From: JAXGXJ01 sp963816155
GTDB taxonomy: Bacteria > Actinomycetota > Thermoleophilia > RBG-16-64-13
Assembly (NCBI GenBank): GCA_963816155.1
Contig: CAWFJE010000005.1
Coordinates: 62,001-126,000 of the forward strand
Length of the DNA stretch: 64,000 nucleotides
Direction: 5' to 3'
A model generated the notes under the pieces. The model was given only the letters and a program-made list of their open reading frames with translations. It made no database searches and was not told the DNA's origin. Positions 17,003-24,917 of the stretch are shown here, piece after piece; positions within the stretch are counted from its first letter, which is position 1, and the number at the start of each line of letters is the position of its first letter. A program made the translations under genes and the position numbers.

Positions 17003-18775
17003 ATGCCAGTCTTGACCGTTGACGATATCAAGGTGGAAGTACCGGAAGGCACCACCGTCCTCGACGCCTGCCGGCAGGCAGGCGCGCGGGTACCCACTCT
17101 GTGCTACCTGCAGGGTGTGCAGACCATCGGTGCCTGCCGCATCTGCCTGGTGGAGGTGGAAGGCGCCCGTACCCTGGTGGCTTCCTGCGCTCAGCCCGCC
17201 ACCGAGGGCATGCAGGTGAAGACCAGCACGCCGCGCGTGCGCAGGGCCCGCAAGGCCGTCCTCGAACTGCTCCTCTCGGAGCACGACGGCGATTGCCAGA
17301 CCTGCAACCGCAGCTCCGACTGCGAGCTGCGCAACATGGCCCTGGACATGGGCATCGACGAGATCAGCTTCGCGGGCGAGAAGACCCGGAAGATAATCGA
17401 CACCTCTACACCAGGCCTGCGCCGCGACACCGGCAAGTGCATCGCCTGCCGGCGCTGCGTGACCGTATGCAACGAGATCCAGGGCGTGGGCAGTATCTTC
17501 GCCCAGGGCCGCGGCTTCGCCACCGTCATCGGCCCGGCGTTCGCCAGCAACCTCAGCGATGTGGTTTGCGTGCAGTGCGGCCAATGCGCGGCCGTCTGTC
17601 CCGTGGGCGCCATCACCGAGAACAGTGTCATCGACGAGGTGTGGGAAGCCCTCGACGATCCCAGCAAGCACGTCGTCGTGCAGACCGCCCCGGCCATCCG
17701 GGCGGCGCTGGGCGAGGAGTTCGGGCTGGAGCCGGGCACCCGGGTGACCGGCCGCATGGTGGCCGCTCTGCGCCGCCTCGGTTTCGACGCCGTCTTCGAT
17801 ACCAACTTCGCCGCCGACCTCACCATCATGGAAGAGGGCACCGAGCTCCTCACCCGCCTCAAGAAGGCCCTGGTGGACAAAGAAGAGGTGGCTCTGCCCA
17901 TGTTCACCAGTTGCTCCCCGGGCTGGATCAACTACATGGAGCACTTCAACCCCGACATGACCCCCAATCTGTCGACGTGCAAGTCACCCCAGCAGATGTT
18001 CGGCGCGTTGGCCAAGAGCTTCTACGCCGAGAAGATGGGCCTCAACCCCGAGGACATGGTGGTCGTCTCGGTGATGCCCTGCACGGCCAAGAAGTTCGAG
18101 TGCAACCGCCCGGAGATGACCGACACCGGCTGCCAGGACGTGGACATGGTGCTCACCACCCGTGAGCTGGCCCGCATGATCAAGCAGGCCGGCCTCGACT
18201 TCGTCAACCTGCCCGATGAGAAGCAGGACACCCCGCTGGGGATCTCCACCGGCGCTGCCGACATCTTCGCCAACACGGGCGGAGTGATGGAAGCGGCCCT
18301 GCGCACGGCCTACGAGATCGTCACCGGCCAGGCTTTCCCCTTCGCCAACCTGCACGTGCAGCCCATCGCCGGCCTCAGCGGCGTGAAGGAAGCTTCGGTC
18401 ACCATCGAGGAGACCACGCCCGAGTGGGCGTTCCTCAAGGGAGCCACGCTCAACGTGGCCGTGGCCCACGGTCTCTCCAACGCCCAGAAGGTCATCGACC
18501 GCATCCGCAGCGGGGAGGCGAACTACCACTTCGTGGAAGTGATGACCTGCCCCGGTGGCTGCATCGGCGGCGGCGGCCAGCCCCGCCTCACCTCGGACGA
18601 GGTGCGCCTGAAGCGCATCAGCGCCATCTACGCGGAGGACGAGGGCCGAGAGCTGCGCAAGTCGCATGAGAACCCCGCGGTGCTGGCCCTGTACGAAGAG
18701 TGGCTGGGCTCGCCGTTGGGCGAGAAGTCCCACCACCTGCTGCACACCAAGTACTCCGACAAAGGCCGAGTGTAG
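17003..18775 (+). CDS. hydA: [FeFe]-hydrogenase catalytic subunit (set 1)
   Basis: A 590-residue catalytic subunit of an NAD(P)/ferredoxin-linked hydrogenase. Order: [2Fe-2S] plant-type domain (VPTLCYL, CRICLVEVE), His/Cys-ligated cluster (HDGDCQTCNRSSDCEL), two [4Fe-4S] sites (CIACRRCVTVC, CVQCGQCAAVCP), then the H-cluster domain with L1 FTSCSPGW, L2 MPCTAKKFE and L3 EVMTCPGGCIGGGGQP. L2 and L3 are canonical; L1 has Ser where monomeric enzymes have the second Cys of TSCCPxW. It ends with the small-subunit-like tail (HHLLHTKYSDKGRV). The ATG at 17003 is chosen because homology starts there, four bases after the hydB stop. It makes or consumes H2 with ferredoxin and NAD(P)H. Confidence 0.96.
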   Translation: MPVLTVDDIKVEVPEGTTVLDACRQAGARVPTLCYLQGVQTIGACRICLVEVEGARTLVASCAQPATEGMQVKTSTPRVRRARKAVLELLLSEHDGDCQTCNRSSDCELRNMALDMGIDEISFAGEKTRKIIDTSTPGLRRDTGKCIACRRCVTVCNEIQGVGSIFAQGRGFATVIGPAFASNLSDVVCVQCGQCAAVCPVGAITENSVIDEVWEALDDPSKHVVVQTAPAIRAALGEEFGLEPGTRVTGRMVAALRRLGFDAVFDTNFAADLTIMEEGTELLTRLKKALVDKEEVALPMFTSCSPGWINYMEHFNPDMTPNLSTCKSPQQMFGALAKSFYAEKMGLNPEDMVVVSVMPCTAKKFECNRPEMTDTGCQDVDMVLTTRELARMIKQAGLDFVNLPDEKQDTPLGISTGAADIFANTGGVMEAALRTAYEIVTGQAFPFANLHVQPIAGLSGVKEASVTIEETTPEWAFLKGATLNVAVAHGLSNAQKVIDRIRSGEANYHFVEVMTCPGGCIGGGGQPRLTSDEVRLKRISAIYAEDEGRELRKSHENPAVLALYEEWLGSPLGEKSHHLLHTKYSDKGRV

Positions 18776-18781
18776 GCCATC

Positions 18782-18837
18782 GGATGCCGGGTCTCCTCCA
18801 ACTGCGAAGTCACGATCCTTCCGGAGACCCGGCATCC
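18782..18837 (+). terminator. 15-bp hairpin after hydA set 1
   Basis: Perfect inverted repeat of 15 bases (18782-18796 and 18823-18837) just after hydA. The loop is 26 bases and no T-run follows, so it may stabilise the 3' end or cause partial termination rather than act as a simple intrinsic terminator. Confidence 0.6.
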
Positions 18838-18870
18838 TGCCTGTGTGGAGACGGGCGACCCACCGCTTCC

Positions 18871-18923
18871 CTGCAGGGAGGCTGCCGAGGACGAAACATC
18901 GCTCCCCGGCGGCCTCCCTGCAG
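18871..18923 (+). repeat. Second intergenic stem-loop before the signalling block
   Basis: Inverted repeat CTGCAGGGAGGC (18871-18882) and GCCTCCCTGCAG (18912-18923), with further partial pairing inside (TGCCG and CGGCG). It lies just upstream of the receiver gene. It may be a terminator, a processing site or an operator. Confidence 0.55.
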
Positions 18924-18945
18924 CGTTGGTGCTATTGTTCGCTAG

Positions 18946-19365
18946 ATGATCATGAAGAGAGCGCTCATACTCGTCGTCGACGATGACTACGACTTCCTCG
19001 AGTTCAATCGCTTGATACTCGAGAGAGCGGGCTACCGTGTGGTCACCGCCGCTGAGCCGCAGCAGGCGCTGAGGAAGATGGAGGAGGAGAGACCGGATCT
19101 GGTCATATCCGACCTTATGATGACCACGCTCGATTCAGGCTTCGCGTTCGCCAAGAACGTCAAAGAGGACGAGCGCTACTCCGGCATCCCCATCATCATC
19201 TCCACCTCCGTATCCACCGCACTCGGTCTCGACTTCGAGCCCCGATCGGACGCCGACAAGGGCCAGATGCACATCGACGCCTACTTCCACAAACCCCTCG
19301 ATCCTTGCCAGTTACTGGCCAAGATAGAAGAGTTGCTTTCCGGCACCGGCGCCGGCTCTTCGTAA
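18946..19365 (+). CDS. Stand-alone response-regulator receiver (first copy)
   Basis: A 139-residue CheY-like receiver without an output domain. Acidic pocket VVDDDYD, phospho-accepting Asp in LVISDLMM, Ser/Thr switch in ISTSVSTALGLDF and the conserved Lys in HKPLDP are present. It begins the signalling block between the two hydrogenase sets and lies 23 bases before the H-cluster-type kinase. It shares the unusual switch sequence TSV-x-x-ALGL with the receiver at 22.8 kb, so the two are likely paralogues. With no DNA-binding domain it probably relays phosphate or acts by protein contact. Confidence 0.92.
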   Translation: MIMKRALILVVDDDYDFLEFNRLILERAGYRVVTAAEPQQALRKMEEERPDLVISDLMMTTLDSGFAFAKNVKEDERYSGIPIIISTSVSTALGLDFEPRSDADKGQMHIDAYFHKPLDPCQLLAKIEELLSGTGAGSS

Positions 19366-19388
19366 CGGAAGACAGGTGAGGGTGACCG

Positions 19389-21443
19389 ATGCCGAGTTGG
19401 GACAACCCCCTCATCACCATCATCGGCGACAGGTGCCGTGCCTGCTACGCCTGCGTGCGCGAGTGCCCGGCCAAGGCCATCAAGGTCGAAGACGGACAGG
19501 CCAGCGTCATCCAACCCCGCTGCATCGGCTGCGGCAACTGCCTGCGCGTCTGCACCCAGAACGCCAAGCAGGTGCGTGACGACACCGAGCGCGCCTTCGC
19601 GCTGTTGGCTTCCGGCGAGCCCGTCGCCGCCATGCTGGCGCCCAGCTTCCCCTCTGAATTCATGGACATCCCGCCGGGCACCTTGGTGGCAATGGTCCGC
19701 GCCCTGGGTTTCTCCACCGTGCATGAGGTCTCTCTGGGCGCCGATCTGGTGGCCCACATGTACCGCAAGCTCCTCGAGGATGATCCCGAACGGAGGCTCA
19801 TCGCCACCGCCTGTCCGGCCGTGGTGTCGTACGTGCGCAAGTACGAGCCGGAGCTCATCCCCTATCTCGCCCCTGTGGTCTCGCCCATGGTGGCCATGGC
19901 CAGGGTCTTGCGTCACGATCTCGGCGAAGACCTGAAGACGGTGTTCATCGGACCCTGCGTGGGCAAGAAGAACGCGTCCATCGACCCGGTACACCGAGAG
20001 CTCGACGCTGTGCTCACGTTCGCGGAATTGCGGCAGATGTTCGCCAGCCGGGGCATCGATCCCGAGACTACGCCGACAGACGATAGTTTCGACCCTCCGG
20101 TCGGCGGCGTAGGGACGGTATTCCCCATCCCCGGAGGGCTGCTCCAGACCGCCGGGCTTACCGAGGACCTTCTCAGTGGCGAGTTGATCGTGGCCGAAGG
20201 CCGAGGGGAGTTCGTCGGCGCCATCAGCGACTTCAACCTCACGCATGCGGATGCCCGACTGCTGGACGTCTTGGCCTGCTCGGGCTGCTATTCGGGAGCC
20301 GGCGTCACCAGCAAGGAGACCAGGCTGCAACGCCGCACGAGGGTCAGCAATTACGCCAAGAGCCGATTGGCGGATTTCAGCGAGGAAGAGCTGGCCGAGA
20401 TAGCCCGGGCTCCGGAGCGCTACGCCAAAGTCAACCTCTACCGGGCCTACGTGGCCGATTACCAACCCATGGCCCAGTTGGCCAAGTACGAAGACATCCA
20501 GGACATTCTCCACCACATGGGCAAGTACACCCCTGAGGATCACCTGAACTGCGGGGCTTGCGGCTACGAGACCTGCCTCGAACACGCCCGAGCGGTGTAT
20601 GAAGGTCTAGCCGGTTCGGAGATGTGCCTACCCTTCACCATCGAGCAGCTCCGAGCCGCCTACGAGGACCTCGAGGTGTCGCACAAGTCCCTGGAAGAGG
20701 CCCAAGAGGCGTTGGAGCGCTCGGCCAAGCTGGCCAGCATGGGCCAACTGGCGGCCGGCATAGCCCACGAGGTCAACAACCCCCTGGGCACCCTACTCCT
20801 GCACGCCAATCTCCTGCTCGAGGACTGCGAAGAGGGCACGGAGACCAAGGAAGACCTGGAGACAATCATCGACCAGGCCAACCGCTGCAAGCGCATCATC
20901 TCGGGTCTGCTCAACTTCTCCCGCCAGAGCCGAGTGAGGCGACAGCCCACCGATCTGCGCGAGTTGGTCGACAAGGTGCTGCGTACGACCGTGCTGGAGC
21001 GTGGGGTCCGGGTGGAGCTCACGGACGCACTCACCGACCGCATCGCCGACCTCGACGCCGACCAGATGGTGCAACTGCTCACCAATCTCATCGCCAACGC
21101 CCAGCATGCCATGCCCGACGGAGGTGCGCTTACCATCGCCCTCAGCGATACCCCGGGAGAGATCGACATCCGGGTTACCGATACCGGTCAAGGCATACCC
21201 GTGGACAATCTGGACAAGGTGTTCGATCCCTTCTTCACCACCAAACAGGTGGGGATGGGCACTGGACTGGGCCTGTCGGTGACCCACGGCATCGTCAAGA
21301 TGCACCGAGGCACCATAACCGTGGAGTCGAACGCCGATCCCGAGGTCGGTCCCACCTGGACGACCTTCGCGGTCGCCATCCCCCGCCACGGTGAAGAGAC
21401 CGTCGCCGCCGCCGGCCCGGGCAGCGAAGGGAGAACGGCATGA
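19389..21443 (+). CDS. Histidine kinase with [FeFe]-hydrogenase-like sensor domain
   Basis: A 684-residue fusion. Two ferredoxin clusters (CRACYACVRECP, CIGCGNCLRVC; about 16-60) lead into a hydrogenase-like domain (about 65-365). Its H-cluster loops are altered: L1 is TACPAVV, with Ala at the proton-transfer Cys; L2 is GPCVGKKNA; L3 is ACSGCYSGAG (C-x2-C). Four Cys for a [4Fe-4S]H-type site remain. Next come an RnfB-like Fe-S motif (CGACGYETC, about 378), a short coiled coil, the phosphoacceptor His in GIAHEVNNPLG and a GHKL ATPase (NLIANAQHAM, DTGQGIP, GTGLGLSVTHGI). It is cytoplasmic with no membrane segment. Loss of the proton-transfer Cys parallels sensory hydrogenases, so it is predicted to sense H2 or redox state and phosphorylate neighbouring receivers. 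Its stop overlaps the next start by 4 bases. Confidence 0.9.
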   Translation: MPSWDNPLITIIGDRCRACYACVRECPAKAIKVEDGQASVIQPRCIGCGNCLRVCTQNAKQVRDDTERAFALLASGEPVAAMLAPSFPSEFMDIPPGTLVAMVRALGFSTVHEVSLGADLVAHMYRKLLEDDPERRLIATACPAVVSYVRKYEPELIPYLAPVVSPMVAMARVLRHDLGEDLKTVFIGPCVGKKNASIDPVHRELDAVLTFAELRQMFASRGIDPETTPTDDSFDPPVGGVGTVFPIPGGLLQTAGLTEDLLSGELIVAEGRGEFVGAISDFNLTHADARLLDVLACSGCYSGAGVTSKETRLQRRTRVSNYAKSRLADFSEEELAEIARAPERYAKVNLYRAYVADYQPMAQLAKYEDIQDILHHMGKYTPEDHLNCGACGYETCLEHARAVYEGLAGSEMCLPFTIEQLRAAYEDLEVSHKSLEEAQEALERSAKLASMGQLAAGIAHEVNNPLGTLLLHANLLLEDCEEGTETKEDLETIIDQANRCKRIISGLLNFSRQSRVRRQPTDLRELVDKVLRTTVLERGVRVELTDALTDRIADLDADQMVQLLTNLIANAQHAMPDGGALTIALSDTPGEIDIRVTDTGQGIPVDNLDKVFDPFFTTKQVGMGTGLGLSVTHGIVKMHRGTITVESNADPEVGPTWTTFAVAIPRHGEETVAAAGPGSEGRTA

Positions 21444-22618
21444 CCGACCGGCAGCGGGAGACACTGAGGGTCGCGATCGTCGACGACGAGGAGCCTCTGC
21501 GTTTGGCGGTGCAACGCATCGTGTCCCGCTTCAACGTCCGTGTGGAAGACGTGGGCATCGACGTGGACTATGAGCCGGTCGGCTTCGCATCCGGCGAGGC
21601 CTTGCTCGACTGCGTCGCCGGAGGGACGAGGTTCGACCTCATGCTCCTCGACCTGCGCCTCCCCGGTGTCAGCGGCCTGGACGTGCTGGCCCGGCTGCGT
21701 GAGCAAGACAAGGACATCGTGACCGTCATGATCACGGCCTACGCCACGTTCGAGACGGCCGTCCAGGCGACCAAGCTGGGGGGATACGACTTCCTGGCCA
21801 AGCCCTTCGAACCCGACGAACTACGCTACACCGTACGCAAGGCCACCACCCAGTTGATCATCAACCGTGAGGCCCGCCGTCTGAGCGAGGAGAAGCGCCA
21901 GGTGAGGTTCAACTTCATCTCCGTCCTGGCCCACGAACTGAAGGCGCCGCTGAACGCCGTCGAGAGCTACCTCAAGATCCTGCGCGATGACGAGACGCCC
22001 GAACACCTGCGCATGATCGAGCGCAGCCTCATTCGCTTGGACGGCATGCGCAAGCTCATCTTCGACCTCCTCGACTTGACCAGGATCGAATCGGGACAGA
22101 AGCAACGCCACATCGGGCCGGTGGATGTCAGCGCCGTGGCTCAAGCCGCCATCGACCTTCTGATCTCGGAGGCGGCCGAGCGACGGATAACCCTCACGCT
22201 GAAGGCCGACGCTCCTCTGACCATGCAGGCCGATCCCGACGAGCTCGAGATCATCATCAACAACCTGGTCTCCAACGCCGTGAAGTACAACCGTGACGGA
22301 GGCAGCGTCACCGTCGAAGTGGAGCGATTGGCCCAGGGAGTGCGCATACGCGTCAGCGACACGGGCATCGGCATGAGCGCCGAGGAGTGCGCCAAGCTCT
22401 TCCAGGAGTTCGTGCGCATCAAGAACGAGGACACCATCAGGATCATGGGCAGTGGTCTCGGTCTCTCCACCGTACGCAAGCTGGCGGAACTCTACCAGGG
22501 CGAGGCCACAGTCGAGAGCGAGAAGGGCAAGGGCAGCGCCTTCACCGTGACGCTGGAAGACGCACCCCTCCCCGAGACGGGCAGCGCCACCTGCGCCGAG
22601 ATGGTCGCCGGCGTCTGA
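21440..22618 (+). CDS. Receiver-histidine kinase hybrid
   Basis: A 392-residue protein. Residues 10-135 form a receiver (AIVDDEE, LMLLDLRLPG, MITAYA, LAKPF). About 160-225 is a HisKA dimerisation domain with His in SVLAHELKAPLNAV, and about 270-380 is a GHKL ATPase (NNLVSNAVKYN, DTGIGMS, GSGLGLSTVRKL). The receiver-first order suggests the kinase is controlled by phosphorylation from another kinase, presumably the hydrogenase-like one whose stop overlaps its start (ATGA). It is soluble and has no sensor of its own. Probable middle element of a phosphorelay. Confidence 0.93.
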   Translation: MTDRQRETLRVAIVDDEEPLRLAVQRIVSRFNVRVEDVGIDVDYEPVGFASGEALLDCVAGGTRFDLMLLDLRLPGVSGLDVLARLREQDKDIVTVMITAYATFETAVQATKLGGYDFLAKPFEPDELRYTVRKATTQLIINREARRLSEEKRQVRFNFISVLAHELKAPLNAVESYLKILRDDETPEHLRMIERSLIRLDGMRKLIFDLLDLTRIESGQKQRHIGPVDVSAVAQAAIDLLISEAAERRITLTLKADAPLTMQADPDELEIIINNLVSNAVKYNRDGGSVTVEVERLAQGVRIRVSDTGIGMSAEECAKLFQEFVRIKNEDTIRIMGSGLGLSTVRKLAELYQGEATVESEKGKGSAFTVTLEDAPLPETGSATCAEMVAGV

Positions 22619-22794
22619 CCATTTTGCGGCTAGGGAGGCCGGCCGGACCCGCGACCACCCAAAGACCGGCCCGCGAGAGCACCCCGTTCCCTGCTTCGCT
22701 GCGATATCATTCACTGTGCCCCTGGGGGCGGTGGCATCGGTTTCACAGCCTTCTTGGGGGCGGCACACTGTGCGATCGATAGGGGGAGTAGGTC

Positions 22795-23184
22795 GTGGCA
22801 AAAATCCTCATCGTGGACGACGACCCGGACATGCTCGATGCGGGACGCTTCGTACTCGAAGCGCAGGGACACGAGGTGATCGGGGCCTCGAACGTACCCA
22901 ACGGCATGAAGGCCGTCGAGGAGGAGGCACCCGACCTCCTTATCCTCGACGTCATGATGGAGGAGCCGGATGATGGCATCTCCATGGCCAGACAGCTGCG
23001 TCGCAAGGGCTATTCGCTACCCATCCTCATGCTCACCAGCGTCAACGCGGCTCTGGGTCTCCAAATAGGCAAAGACCCGGAGATGTTGCCCGTCGACGAG
23101 TTCGTAGAGAAGCCCGTGGAACCCGCCGTGCTCGTGGCGAAGGTCGAGCGGCTTCTCGAAGGTGGGGAAGGAGAGTCATGCTAG
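22795..23184 (+). CDS. Stand-alone response-regulator receiver (second copy)
   Basis: A 129-residue CheY-like receiver: VDDDPDM pocket, phospho-accepting Asp in LILDVMM, switch in LTSVNAALGLQI and Lys in VEKPVEP. It starts at GTG 22795 after GGGGGAG, following a 176-base spacer that may hold a promoter. Its end overlaps hydC of set 2 by 7 bases, so this receiver heads the second hydrogenase operon. It resembles the receiver at 18.9 kb. Confidence 0.92.
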   Translation: MAKILIVDDDPDMLDAGRFVLEAQGHEVIGASNVPNGMKAVEEEAPDLLILDVMMEEPDDGISMARQLRRKGYSLPILMLTSVNAALGLQIGKDPEMLPVDEFVEKPVEPAVLVAKVERLLEGGEGESC

Positions 23185-23672
23185 TGATCGATCGGGACCA
23201 GTTGCGGGAGGACGTGCTCGAGGTCGCGGCCCTCACTGAATACAACCGCGCCTCGCTCATCCCTATCCTTCGCAAAGTCAAGGAAGAGTACCGCTGCATC
23301 GACAGCGAGGCCATGCAACTCATCGCCGATGTGCTCGGCATCCATCCTGTAGAGGTGTACGCGGTAGCGACCTTCTACGCCTTCATCCAACCGAAGATGG
23401 AAGGCCGCTTGGTATTCCGCTTGTGCCGCACGCTGTCCTGCGAGCTGGCAGGCAAGGATGAGGTAGCCGCGCAGCTGCAGAGCGAGTTGGGCATCGGTTT
23501 CGGCGAGACCACCGAGGATGAGCTGTTCACCCTGGAGTGGGCGAACTGCATGGGCCTCTGCGACCAGGGGCCTGCCATGCTGGTGAATGAGACCGTCTAC
23601 ACTGCCTTGACCCCCGAAAAGGTCAGCGCCATCGTGGCCGACTACCGCCGGCAGTTGGAGAGTGAAGCATGA
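23178..23672 (+). CDS. hydC: [FeFe]-hydrogenase gamma subunit, NuoE-like (set 2)
   Basis: A 164-residue NuoE-type [2Fe-2S] protein with ligands CRTLSC (C-x4-C) and CMGLC (C-x3-C). The typical helical N-terminal part (LIPILRKVKEEYRCIDSEAMQLIADVLG) is present. Overlaps with both neighbours (7 bases with the receiver, ATGA with hydB) show a compact operon. It passes electrons between the NADH site and the catalytic subunit in the second complex. Confidence 0.93.
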   Translation: MLVIDRDQLREDVLEVAALTEYNRASLIPILRKVKEEYRCIDSEAMQLIADVLGIHPVEVYAVATFYAFIQPKMEGRLVFRLCRTLSCELAGKDEVAAQLQSELGIGFGETTEDELFTLEWANCMGLCDQGPAMLVNETVYTALTPEKVSAIVADYRRQLESEA

Positions 23673-24871
23673 GCGTGGCGACCGACATCAAGACCACCAC
23701 CAACGAACTCGCCTTCGCTTCCGTGCGCGGAGGGGACGGGCTGAACAAGGCCCTCGCCCTCTCTCGCGTGGACATTATCGAGAGCGTGCGGGAGGCCCGA
23801 CTCAAAGGGCGCGGCGGCGCCGGCTTCCCCACCGGGGTGAAATGGAACCTGGCCGCGGCTGAGCAGCGACGCCCCAAGTACTTCATCTGCAACGCCGACG
23901 AAGGCGAGCCGGGCACGTTCAAGGACCGGGTCATCCTCAGCGAGTATTCCGACCTGGTCTTCGACGGCATGACCATCGGGGCGCGGGCCACGGGCGCTTC
24001 GCTGGGGCTGATCTACCTGCGCGCCGAGTACGGCTACCTTCGGGAGCACTTGGAGGACGCGGTGGCCCGCAGGCGCAAGGACGGCCTTCTGGGACATGAC
24101 ATCGGCGGGATACAGGGCTTCAACTTCGATGTCCTCGTGGCCATGGGCGCCGGCGCCTATATCTGCGGTGAGGAGACGGCCCTCATCGAGTCGTTGGAGG
24201 GCTTCCGCGGAGAGCCTCGCAACCGGCCCCCGTTCCCGGTAGTGTCCGGATTCCTCGACCGACCGTCGGTCGTCAACAACGTGGAGACTCTGGCCTGGGT
24301 GGCCTGCATCTTCGCCCGGGGCGTGGAGTGGTTCAACACAGTGGGCACTGCTGCCTCCAGCGGCCACAAGCTCTTCAGCATCTCCGGCGACTGCGAGAAA
24401 CCTGGGGTGTACGAGTTCCCCTTCGGCCTCACCATCGCAGAACTGCTCGAGGCGGTGGGCGGTTCGAACGCCAAGGCGGTGCAGGCGGGTGGCGCGTCGG
24501 GCAGGTGCGTCGCGCGTGGTGACTTCGAGCGCCGGTTGGCGTTCGAGGACGTCCCCACCGGAGGGTCGGTGATCGTCATCGGGCCCGGCCGCGACATGGG
24601 CGAAGTGGCCGAGAACCTGCTCGACTTCTTCGTTGACGAGTCCTGCGGGCAGTGCACGCCCTGCCGGCTCGGCAACGGCAAGCTGCTGGAAGGCCTCAAG
24701 ATGCTCCGGCAGGGTGCCGACGACGACGAGTACCTGAAGGATCTGAAGGCTCTGGCGGGCACCATGCAGGTGGCGGCCAAGTGCGGCCTCGGTCAGACCA
24801 GTCCCTCGGCATTCCTGACTATCCTGGAGAACTTCGAGGATGAGATCCTCGGCCGGAAGCCGGTCTCGTGA
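23669..24871 (+). CDS. hydB: [FeFe]-hydrogenase beta subunit, NuoF-like (set 2)
   Basis: A 400-residue NuoF core: RLKGRGGAGFPTGVKW and DEGEPGTFKDR for FMN/NADH, an SLBB-like region, and a [4Fe-4S] site in CGQCTPCRLGNGKL with KCGLGQTS. Unlike typical HydB (about 600 residues), it lacks both the N-terminal [2Fe-2S] thioredoxin domain and the C-terminal ferredoxin, and unlike the set 1 copy it has no GltD-like half. It is therefore a minimal NADH-oxidising flavoprotein. Starts within the hydC stop (ATGA). Confidence 0.93.
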   Translation: MSVATDIKTTTNELAFASVRGGDGLNKALALSRVDIIESVREARLKGRGGAGFPTGVKWNLAAAEQRRPKYFICNADEGEPGTFKDRVILSEYSDLVFDGMTIGARATGASLGLIYLRAEYGYLREHLEDAVARRRKDGLLGHDIGGIQGFNFDVLVAMGAGAYICGEETALIESLEGFRGEPRNRPPFPVVSGFLDRPSVVNNVETLAWVACIFARGVEWFNTVGTAASSGHKLFSISGDCEKPGVYEFPFGLTIAELLEAVGGSNAKAVQAGGASGRCVARGDFERRLAFEDVPTGGSVIVIGPGRDMGEVAENLLDFFVDESCGQCTPCRLGNGKLLEGLKMLRQGADDDEYLKDLKALAGTMQVAAKCGLGQTSPSAFLTILENFEDEILGRKPVS

Positions 24872-24917
24872 CTATGGCCGCCCATGCTGACTACGATCAT
24901 GAAAGGGACGCACGTTC

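Noticed and set aside
13975..17097. Very long - strand open frame (1040 codons) antisense to hydB
   Set aside because: Mirror of the codon bias of the strongly supported + strand fusion gene; no domain, no ribosome binding site, His/Asp/Val/Gly-rich composition typical of antisense frames in GC-rich DNA.
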